64,000 nt of DNA from Nematostella vectensis (taxonomy: Eukaryota > Cnidaria > Anthozoa > Actiniaria > Edwardsiidae): assembly GCF_932526225.1 (NCBI RefSeq), contig NC_064035.1:8853296-8917295 (forward strand), in the 5' to 3' direction. This document shows positions 27,001 through 39,000 of the stretch, piece after piece. Both the position numbers and the translations under genes were made by a program. The notes under the pieces were generated by a model. It was not told the DNA's origin. It saw only the letters and a program-made list of their open reading frames with translations, and made no database searches. The stretch's first letter is position 1; the number at the start of each line of letters is the position of its first letter.

Positions 27001-30000
27001 AGTGCAGTATTGCTGGTCGCTGATTGGCTTACAAAAATGTGAACCAATCAAATCATAGGAAAGTAAATGTTGCTGTTTCAATTTCTATAAAATTTTGCCA
27101 TGTATATCATCAAAAGGTAATATTACGATCTCTAGTTCGTGAGTTTAGTTTTTGAGAAGGTCAAATTGCATTTACCAAAGACGGCACGTGCAATTTGAGT
27201 TTTTGAAAAACTGAATTGTGCAAATTACTTCCAATTTAAGCTCAAAAACCGTACGATTACCTTTACAATATGCAAATTAGAGACTCCAGCGCAAGAAACC
27301 CATGATGCATTGCTACGATAGTTATTTTTCGTACCTTGTTATTAGGGTCACAGAATAACCTTGTGAGACAGTCCTTTATCTTGCTCAGCTCTACGTCACT
27401 ACAACATACAAAAAGATCACTACAACATACAAAACGATCACTACAACATACAAAACGACTAGGTTATTGCTGATGTAAAGTGTTCTCGTGGCGGCAGTGG
27501 GTTATGCTGATGTAAAGTGTTCTCGTGGCGGCAGTGGGTTATGCTGATGTGAAGTGTTCTCATATTGGCAGTGGGTTATGGTAATGTAAAGTGTTATCAT
27601 GGCGGCAGTGGGTTATGCTGATGTAAAGTGTACTCATGGCGGCAGTGGGTTATTGTGATGTAAAGTGTTCTCGTGGCGGCAGTGGGTTGTGCTGATGTAA
27701 AGTGTTCTCGTGGCGGCAGTGGGTTATGCTGATGTGAAGTGTTCTCATATTGGCAGTGGGTTATGGTAATGTAAAGTGTTATCATGGCGGCAGTGGGTTA
27801 TGGTGATGTAAAGTGTTCTCGTGGCGGCAGTGGGTTATAATGATGTAAAGTGTTCTCATGGCGGCAGTGGGTTATAATGATGTAAAGTGTACTCATATTG
27901 GCAGTGGGTTATTGTGATGTAAAGTGTACTCATGGCGGCAGTGGGTTATGCTGATGTAAAGTGTTCTCATGGCGGCAGTGGGTTATGCTGATGTAAAGTG
28001 TTCTCATATTGGCAGTGGGTTATTGTGATGTAAAGTGTACTCATGGCGGCAGTGGGTTATGCTGATGTAAAGTGTTCTCGTGGCGGCAGTGGGTTATGGT
28101 GATGTAAAGTGTTATCATGGCGGCAGTGGGTTATGCTGATGTAAAGTGTTCTCGTGGCGGCAGTGGGTTATGGTGATGTAAAGTGTTATCATGGCGGCAG
28201 TGGGTAATGCTGATGTAAAGTGTTCTCATGGCGACAGTGGGTTATGCTGATGTAAAGTGTTCTCATGGAGGCAGAGGGAACCCGGTAAGAACGCCTGGGA
28301 CTGTGACGGGCTGTGATGCGACTAGTGTGTGAAGTTGTGTAGCGCTTTAGGAATCACTTGTACAAGGTCACTAGGACAGGATGCTTATGGTGAGGCAGGC
28401 ATTAACGTAGGGTGCTTAACATGCAGTAAAAAAAGGTAAAATACAAGGGCACTAGGATAGGACGCTTTTGGTAAGGCGGGCATAAAAATGCAGTAAACAA
28501 GGTACAGTCACCTCATAACGCGTGAGCTCTTGAGGAATGCCAGCAGACCGCTAATACCATCTCTTCGATCCGTGGACGAGTTGTTATTGTGGCAGAGGCG
28601 GACTATTTCAGCTACCTCCTGCAGATATAAGAAGGAGATTCAGTGAATAAACATTAATCATGATAACACTTGACGAAAGGAGTTCATAAGAACTCTGTTT
28701 ACTGATGGCAAACACAGCAAGGCCTCTCTAAACATTGATTATAAGAAAACTTCCTGAGGAGAAAGCTAAGAAAAGCTGATTTACATATTTTGTTGTCTAC
28801 TATTTAAACTGTTCTTGTAACTTTTTTTGAAACAATAATTTCAAGGGTAGCAGTCAAATAATAAAAGGCGACAAAGATTCAACGGAAACGATTAAATATT
28901 GTTTTTCTCGCGAAAATCTCGTTAGGCAATCTTGAATCCGTTTTTTTTTCATAATTGTTTTTGTAACATAAATTATCTTTTAATAAAAAAACATCGGTTA
29001 GATTCGTTAAGAGTTTTTTTTTTCATTTCTCCAAAGTATAATCAGAAATAAAACCGCGTCATTATTATCAAGAGGCGAGGCTATTTCCTATCTTTTTCAT
29101 TAATCCTGTCTCAAAAAACAGCCGTAAAGAGCAAACACAATTGAATCGAGAGAGTTCCCCTTAAAAAATTACATCCTGGATAAAACACTAGCTAGCTAGA
29201 CGCTAGCTAGAGACCATTCAACTTGAATTAATAAACAATATCTCTCCATTTCGATGAGGTAAAAGCAAGAGACAGAGTTAATAACAAGCATTTCCATCAG
29301 GCAATTTCAAAACACTAAATATTCAAATATTGAATGCCGCTTATTAAAAACAAACTTTTACATTTTAAGTTAATACAATAATTTAGGTTCTGATATAACT
29401 GACGCTCTATCGGTTTAATATTCTTAAATTTCACATATCCCGTACATTTACTAAAGCAAAATTTCATTGATCTTAGGAGCAGATTAACCGTGAAAGGAAA
29501 TAAAAAATAACGAGTTTCATTTTACCTCTCGCATTAAATAGTACCGTGTCGGCGGAACATCAAGCGCTATTCCTTTTCTTCGACAGTGCTTGAACCATAA
29601 CCATTCCTGTACAGGGTTCCTCGGGTAAACATTCAAAAAAACATACTGCTCCACAACGAAACGCCAACGGTGGCACGGCTGAACGATATAATTCCGCCGA
29701 CTGACAGACTTGAGAGTCTCCCAGTAAAACATTCTAAGCGATTGCCATTGCCAGCAAAAAACAGCACGTTCGCCGCTTTTTTCGCATCTTGTGTGTGCTA
29801 GACGACGTTAAATTCATTGGAGCTGGTCTGACATGACTCGTTTCGACACCTTCTCCCTTCGATATGCTAAGTTGAATGGAGCTAAATTACGCCAGGGAAA
29901 CGATAGGAACCATAATAAAGAGCTTATGAATAATTGATAGGTCTCATTTACATCCAACCTATCGCGAAATAAACACAAAAATATAGATTTCTTATATTTG

Positions 30001-33000
30001 TCAAAATTACACAATTGCTTGGAAACGAAGAGAGGGTAAGAAGAGGTTTTTTTTTCTTTACAAAAATTGAAGTCTTGTGTTTATAAATAAATGAAGCACA
30101 GCTAGATAACCAGATAATATCGTGCTTTGTGCTAAATCGCTAAACATGTCCATTATTGATCAGCTCTTAGCACGACACCGAACATCTTGTATCAGTAAGC
30201 TAGCTACCAAGTACAATTACAGACAACTGTCTTCATAAGAGGAGCGTCACACTGGTTATAACACCGATATCGCCACCAACAAGGGTGCACTGACACTAGG
30301 CGGACAGTAGGTTCTTTTCCAACCCAATAGCAAATACACAGCCGGGTGGCCTGGCCGGCGGAGATCAACCACGGATGAGCGCGATGAGAGGTGGTCACAG
30401 CGAGGGGTGGTCCCCTTAGCGAATAGCGGCCAGGGGTTTGACGGGTTGTTATGGCAAGCCGCACAGTCGTAAGGAATTTTGACCGTTGAATCAAAAGATG
30501 ATAAAAATGATAGATTTCTGGGTTGAGATGGTTTAATCTCGATAAAGGGAACCAAACGAAATCGATAACAGTCCGGGAGCACGAAAGACGGTTCGAGTTT
30601 CACGATCACATTACGGATAGGAGTGAGCGTCATGTCCGAGTTATCGGGTTACAATGTGCCGGATCACGTGGGCGCTAATGAAATAAGCCGCACGAAGTTG
30701 AATATCTGCATAAATACTACTAACTTATCTGTGGTATGTAGAGTACAAGAAAGCAGATGATTGACATTCTAATAATAAATTGAAAATCAATTTCTATGGT
30801 GCTTATTCATTTCTGTCCTAAGCGCAAAATGCTGTAAATTCCCGATACTGGTCCTCATTTGTGGTGGTAGAAAGAAACAACAGGCTTATCTTTCTTGAAT
30901 TGACTTTAAAATGTTGAAGTTATTCAAGAGCACGTAAAAGTTTTTAATTCTGTGCAAAAAGGCGAACGATAGTTTTGAATGGATCCTTACATTTCCAGGT
31001 TCTGCTCGGCCAAGAGTGCGGTTGCCCCGCGACCCCATCGATCTGTCCGAGCACAGGCTACCCGCGTCACTGTCGTTGTCATCGTCGGAGCACTGGGAGC
31101 TGGAGCCGAATGAGTACTTGCGTCTGACGGGACTACTGCGGGACTAAACGGGACACACGGGAAACAGATTAAATCAAGAGGACAAGACGTATGGTGTGGT
31201 TTTGGGGTGAAAAGGCGACCCCAAACTTACTGGCCTGCCCCACCCACCCCTACACGGTAACCTTGGCATTCTACCTACTTACCCAGGAGTCCCAGGGGCT
31301 GTTCCACCCACCCCCACACGGTAACCTTGGCACTCTACCTACTTACCCAGGAGTCCCAGGGGCTGTTCCACCCACCCCCACACGGTAACCAAGGCACTCT
31401 ACCTACTTACCCAGGACTCCCAGGGGCTGTTCCACCCACCCCCACACGGTAACCTTGGCACTCTACCTACTTACCCAGGACTCCCAGGGGCCTGCCCCAC
31501 CCACCCCCACACGGTAACCCAGGCACTCTACCTACTTACCCAGGACTCCCAGGGGCCTGCACCACCCACCCCCACACAGTAACCTAGGCACTCTATCTAC
31601 TTACCCAGGACTTCCAGGGGCCTGCTCTACCCACCCCTACACGGTAACCTAGGCACTCTACCTACTTACCCAGGATTCCCAGGGGCCTGGACCACCCACC
31701 CCCACACGCTAACCTTGGCACTCTACCTACTTACCCAGGACTCCCAGGGGCCTGCACCACCCACCCCCACATGGTAACCCAGGCACTCTACCTACTTACC
31801 CAGGACTCCCAGGGGCCTGCACCACCCACCCCCACACGGTAACCTTGGCACTCTACCTACTTACCCAGGACTCCCAGGGGCCTGCCCCACCCACCCCCAC
31901 ACGGTAACCCAGGCACTCTACCTACTTACCCAGGACTTCCAGGGGCTGTTCCACCCACCCCCACACGGTAACCCAGGCACTTTACCTACTTACCCAGGAC
32001 TCCCAGGGGCCTGCCCCACCTACCCCCACAGGGTAACATAGGCACTCTACCTACTTACCCAGGACTCCCAGGGGCCTGCCTCACCCACCCCCACACGGTA
32101 ACCTTGGCACTCTACCTACTTACCCAGGACTTCCAGGGGCTGTTCCACCCACCCCCACACGGTAACCTAGGCACTCTACCTACGTACCCAGGACTCCCAG
32201 GGGCCTGCACCACCCACCCCCACACAGTAACATAGGCACTCTACCTACTTACCCAGGACTCCCAGGGGCCTGCCCCACCCACCCCCACACGGTAACCTTG
32301 GCACTCTACCTACTTACCCAGGACTCCCAGGGGCTGTTCCACCCACCCCCACACGGTAACCTAGGCATTCTACCTACTTACACAAGACTCCCAGGGGCTG
32401 TTCCACCCACCAACACATGGTAACCTTGGCACTCTACCTACTTACCCAGGACTCCCAGGTGCTGTTCCACCCACCCCCACATGGTAACCCAGGCACTCTA
32501 CCTACTTACCCAGGACTCCCAGGGGCCTGCACCACCCACCCCCACACGGTAACCTAGGCACCCCACCTTCTTACCCAGGAGTCCCAGGGGCCTGCACCAC
32601 CCACCCCCATACGGTAACCTAGGCACTCTACCTACTTACCCAGGAGTCCCAGAGGGCTGCCTCTGTCAGCGAAGGGTCGTCGTCATCTATCGAGGACTGC
32701 TGATGAGATCGCGATAATGGTGGATCTGCAGATTAGGATTGCAATTAGGTGATGGAACCCCAAAGTCTTTACTCAATTAGGTGATGGAACCCCAAAGTCT
32801 TTACTCAATTAGGTGATGCAACCCCAAAGACTTTACTACACTTACACTGCCTGACTAATCTACAAACGGTCAAGAAAGGCCACATTAACAGAATGACGGA
32901 ACGTCTTGATAGATCGAGCGAGAGACAGAAGAGCTTTTTGCAAACTGTCTGGGAACAAGCGACTGATAAACCAACTGAACTAAAGACATTATGACTTTGC

Positions 33001-36000
33001 TCAGCTGACGTGTCGTTCGGATTTAGTAGTATAGGTAAGATCGTGGGCGAGTATCCCTCGCCTTCGCTTAATTCACCAGCTTCACACTGACTTACTGTGA
33101 AGGTGCGTGGTTCGCTTCAGCATTGGTAAGCTGGTCGGTGAATATCCCTTGCCTTCGCTCAATCTCCTCTCCCTCCGTAACGTCTCTGGACTCGGGTCAC
33201 GGCTGGGACCGCGGGAACTGGACCGAGAACTTGTACGCGAGCTGGGGCGAGATATATTGCGTGACCGACTGAAATCCGGATCACCAGTTAACACAAACGT
33301 CAGTCTTAGGTTAGTGGTAAGAATAAGAATAAGAAGGGGAAAAGGGATAAGGAGGAATCGTATGACAAAGATTAACAGCGTTAATAATAGTAAGAAAGCT
33401 GCTAACTAGGCTATGGCCAACCAAAAAAAAAAAAGATAAATTTCTAAACCAGAAAAGAAAACATGTCGCACGCTACATGAAATAAGCCGCACGAAGTTGA
33501 ATATCTGCATAAATACTACTAACTTATCTGTGGTATGTAGAGTACAAGGAAGCAGATGATTGACATTCTAATAATAAATTGAAAATCAATTTCTATGGTG
33601 CTTATTCATTGACGCAGCTTCAAGTCACACACGCTGCATGTCACGCACGCGCTAAATGTCTCGCAGGACATAGATCCTAGTTTGCACAGCGTGTAATTTA
33701 CTTTAGGAGCTTAGCGTAGCGGGCAAAGTCCATGCAGATACCCACAGGCGCGGAGACGAGGGCGTGGTAGTAGAATAGCGGCAGAGGTCTACCGGAGAGG
33801 AAGGAGGGAGAAACTCGTAGCTAGAGTGACGATTCAGGCGAAAGCTAGAGATCACACAACAGACTGTTAACACAAGGGCTACTTATACCTTTAGGCCATA
33901 GCAGATTAATGGCACAGCGAGTTAGATTAACAGAAGGTAAAAGCAAGAAGAAATGAAGGCAAGAACAAAGGGTAAAATGGCCCCCTGTTAGTTTAAAAAG
34001 TAGAAAAGGCGAACGAATCTTAGAGCCTCTGGTTTGCAGGGTACATGTCATACTGCAAGCCATGCTCAAGTCAAACCTGGGGGTCGGACATGCTCAAGTC
34101 AAACCTGGGGGGTCGGACATGCTCAAGTCATACCTGGGGGTCAGACATGCTCAAGTCATACCTGGGGGTCGGACATGCTCAAGTCATACCTGGGGGTCGG
34201 ACATGCTTAAGTCAAACCTGGGGGGTCGGACATGCTCAAGTCATACCTGGGGGTCGGACATGCTCAAGTCATACCTGGGGGTCGGACATGCTTAATTCAA
34301 ACCTGGGGGGTCGGACATGATCAAGTCATACCTGGGGGTCGGACATGCTCAAGTCATACCTGGGGGTCGGACATGCACAAGTCATACCTGGGGGTCGGAC
34401 ATGATCAAGTCATACCTGGGGGTCGGACATGCTCAAGTCATACCTGGGGGTCGGACATGATCAAGTCATACCTGGGGGGCGGACACAATCAAGTCATACC
34501 TGGGGGTCGGACATGATCAAGTCATACCTGGGGGTCGGACACGATCAAGTCATACCCGGGGGTCGCACATGATCAAGTCATACCTGGGGGTCGGACACGA
34601 TCAAGTCATACCTGGGGGTCGGACATGCTTCAGTCATACCTGGGGGTCGGACATGCTCAAGTCATACCTGAGGGTCGGACATGATCAAGTCATACCTGGG
34701 GGTCGGACATGATCAAGTCATACCTGGGGGTCGGACATACATAAGTCATACCTGGGGTTCTGACAGACTCAAGTCATACCTGGGGGTCGGACATGCTCAA
34801 GTCATACCTGGGGGTCGGACATGCTCAATTCATACCTGGGGGTCGGACATGATCAAGTCATACCTGGGGGTCGGACATGATCAAGTCATACCTGGGGGTC
34901 GGACATGCATAAGTCATACCTGGGGGTAGGACATGATCAAGTCATACCTGGGGTTCGGACATGCATAAGTCATACCTGGGGGTCGGACATGCATAAGTCA
35001 TACCTGGGGGTCGGACATGATCAAGTCATACCTGGGGGTCGGACATGCTCAAGTCATACCTGGGGGTCGGACATGCTCAAGTCATACCTGGGGATCGGAC
35101 ATGATCAAGTCATACCTGGGGGTCGGACATGATCAAGTCATACCTGGGGGTCGGACATGCATAAGTCATACCTGGGGTTCTGACAGGCTCAAGTCATACC
35201 TGGGGGTCGGACATGCTCAAGTCATACCTGGGGGTCGGACATGATCAAGTCATACCTGGGGGTCGGACATGCTCAAGTCATACCTGGGGGTCGGACATGC
35301 TCAAGTCATACCTGGGGGGTCGGACATGCTCAAGTCATACCTGGGGGTCAGACATGCTCAAGTCATACCTGGGGGTCGGACATGCTCAAGTCATACCTGG
35401 GGGTCGGACATGCTTAAGTCAAACCTGGGGGGTCGGACATGCTCAAGTCATACCTGGGGGTCGGACATGCTCAAGTCATACCTGGGGGTCGGACATGCTT
35501 AATTCAAACCTGGGGGGTCGGACATGATCAAGTCATACCTGGGGGTCGGACATGCTCAAGTCATACCTGGGGGTCGGACATGCACAAGTCATACCTGGGG
35601 GTCGGACATGATCAAGTCATACCTGGGGGTCGGACATGCTCAAGTCATACCTGGGGGTCGGACATGATCAAGTCATACCTGGGGGGCGGACACAATCAAG
35701 TCATACCTGGGGGTCGGACATGATCAAGTCATACCTGGGGGTCGGACACGATCAAGTCATACCCGGGGGTCGCACATGATCAAGTCATACCTGGGGGTCG
35801 GACACGATCAAGTCATACCTGGGGGTCGGACATGCTTCAGTCATACCTGGGGGTCGGACATGCTCAAGTCATACCTGAGGGTCGGACATGCTCAAGTCAT
35901 ACCTGGGGGTCGGACATGATCAAGTCATACCTGGGGGTCGGACATACATAAGTCATACCTGGGGTTCTGACAGACTCAAGTCATACCTGGGGGTCGGACA

Positions 36001-39000
36001 TGCTCAAGTCATACCTGGGGGTCGGACATGCTCAATTCATACCTGGGGGTCGGACATGATCAAGTCATACCTGGGGGTCGGACATGATCAAGTCATACCT
36101 GGGGGTCGGACATGCATAAGTCATACCTGGGGGTAGGACATGATCAAGTCATACCTGGGGTTCGGACATGCATAAGTCATACCTGGGGGTCGGACATGCA
36201 TAAGTCATACCTGGGGGTCGGACATGATCAAGTCATACCTGGGGGTCGGACATGCTCAAGTCATACCTGGGGGTCGGACATGCTCAAGTCATACCTGGGG
36301 ATCGGACATGATCAAGTCATACCTGGGGGTCGGACATGATCAAGTCATACCTGGGGGTCGGACATGCATAAGTCATACCTGGGGTTCTGACAGGCTCAAG
36401 TCATACCTGGGGGTCGGACATGCTCAAGTCATACCTGGGGGTCGGACATGATCAAGTCATACCTGGGGGTCGGACACGATCAAGTCATACCTGGGGGTCG
36501 GACACGATCAAGTCATATCTGGGGGTCGGACATGATCAAGTCATACCTGGGGGTCGGACATGCATAAGTCATACCTGGGGTTCTGACAGACTCAAGTCAT
36601 ACCTGGGGGTCGGACATGCTCAAGTCATACCTGGGGGTCGGACATGCTCAAGTCATACCTGGGGGTCGGACACGATCAAGTCATACCTGGGGGTCGGACA
36701 CGATCAAGTCATACCTGGGGGTCGGACACGACCAAGTCATACCTGGGGGTCGGACACGATCAAGTCATACCTGGGGGTCGGACACGATCAAGTCATACCT
36801 GGGGGTCGGACACGATCAAGTCATACCTGGGGGTCGGACACGATCAAGTCATACCTGGGGGTCGGACATGCTCAAGTCATACCTGGGGGTCGGACACGAT
36901 CAAGTCATACCTGGGGGTCGGACACGATCAAGTCATACCTGGGGGTCGGAATGCGAGTCTTGGTCGGGCTCACCCCGTGCACGTACGCTTCTGTTCTCTC
37001 TTTTGGCGGGAAAGTCGCGAGCAATCTCTCCGGAGAATGTGATCGACTGGTTGCTATAAAAGCAATTCAACACTTTATTACGACATACCCAAAAGAGTGC
37101 TAAAACAGGCAAATTCAAATTCCTACTGCCCCATACAGTTCATGAGTGCACGCAAGAATCAACAATAAGGATGGCCGGCACAGATACCTACAGAGAGACT
37201 TAAAACACTCTTTTCAGAGATCACTTGATCTTTCTGGGTGGCGAATTCAAAAACAAAATAATCAAAATCAGAAAAGACAGCGCTTGTAAGACCAGAGAAC
37301 GCCAAAAGAATAAAATCTTCAAATGAAACTAAACCTTTTCTGAAAGAAAAAAATTCTGGCTTTTTTTCGTAAGCGCTGAATAAGTTTCTTTTTGATGCTG
37401 TTATTTGTCGCTAAAAGCCTGAACGCGCGTTGGTTTGCCACCCAAACAGTCACGTGATATTTTAGCGCAAGTCCCCTATTTCACAGCTTCACAACGACTA
37501 TGAATAACACACTCAGCGCGTGCCACGACACTTGCGAGTGATAGGGAGTCGATGCATAACAGGGTAAGGGGGGGGGGGCAAGCTGCTAACTTACGTTGAG
37601 AGACGTATCCGCGGCTAGCAAAGGTAGACCTGCTGGAGCGAGACTGGGGCGAGGGAGCCCTGGCGGCAGCCGCTGCCCGTGCTTTGGCACGCATGTTGGC
37701 TCGCTCAGCGGCGCGACTGTCGATGTTGCTAAGTGACCGGCCGTAGCCCATGGGAGACAGGTATCCCGACGAGTTGGTTTGTGCTCGAGATGCGACAGCA
37801 TGGCGGGAACCTGGGGAAAGATTTCGATTATTGTGAGATAATTTTAGCTTGAGTCAAATGCACATCGAGTGCGACTGCGGGCTCACCTTGACTGTGATTG
37901 GTTCGTGAGGCGCCGCTAGCAGCCCCCACTGTCTGTCGGGAAGGCACTCCGTAACGACTGAGAAAATAAAAACATTGAATCACGATAATGCTTGGGTAAT
38001 ATACAATACTCTTTCTCAGGTCTCAAACCGAAATTATCTTAGAGTGATTTTCATTAACCCGTGAACTACACTTAAGCGTATTACACTTTGTGATCTGATT
38101 CTATTGTTCTCTTTTGTGTTTTACTGACTATTACCCTTTGACTATCACACTTTGTTTCACGGGTTAATGAAAACCACTCTATTGTTTTAGCCTACAAGGG
38201 AATTCTTTAGTAAAGATTCTATGACGACAGCGAATCGATAACGTATTTCAAACTATGTCGAGGACAATCATTAACCATTTTTTGCTGATACGTAACACAT
38301 AATCATAAAACTGAATCAAGAATAAAGTACAAATAGCGTGTTATTCTTATAACAAGCAGGAAACAAGACGGGAGCAATGGCACAAACTTTACAGTAAACA
38401 AATGATGGACACTATACTTGGCACGCTATCTTTGGATGGGATACTATGCAAAACCTAGTTTATTAACGGTTGTATGGCCTGTCTCGCGTTATATATTGCC
38501 GCTGATGGTCGCTAAGGATAAAAAGATATAAGGAGGTCCGTATCGGTGGGTTTAAATAGAATAAAATAATGCATTGAAAGCAGAAAGATAAAAACCTAGA
38601 AAAGAAAGGAGAAAATGGAAATACTTAAAGAATGGCAAATAAGAGAAATATCTTAGCGTGCAAGATAGCTTACAATTATGTGTTAATACGAAAAATAAAC
38701 AATACTACACGCGAGAACGCACAAACTAACGCACATTTCAATAAAAAAAATAAAAACTATCAAAGTTTGATAGAATTCAAGGGTTTAATAACACGCACTT
38801 TAAAACATCATGTTACGATAGTTGGTCACCCATCTCTGGTTATACATCGCATGGCATCGTGTGTTTACAGCAATCCAAAAATGATCATATTTGGAATGCA
38901 ATAATTCTCACACTTAGAAAGAGCCATTAAATGCTTGAATTAAGAAATCTAGAATTAAATGACAACGGTTCCCAAGGTCCAGAGCCAAAATACATTTTGA

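Noticed and set aside
30204-30633. Overlapping minus-strand ORFs in CLASP intron 25 considered as a nested gene
   Set aside because: Composition is protein-like, but I found no recognisable domain, no splice partners and a competing frame over the same bases. Left as unassigned.
34060-36938. CRISPR-like appearance of short regular repeats
   Set aside because: Units are contiguous without unique spacers, and the context is eukaryotic intron.
36983-37053. Alternative CLASP exon 22 ending at a GTACGT donor at about 36986
   Set aside because: It also keeps phase, but the longer exon ending at 36939 adds the TRIP motif, brings the protein to family length and explains the array seed. RNA would decide.
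34045-37103. Plus-strand ORFs with GGRTCSSHTWGSDMLKSYLG repeats
   Set aside because: Frame shadows of the 28-bp intronic array, on the strand opposite to CLASP.
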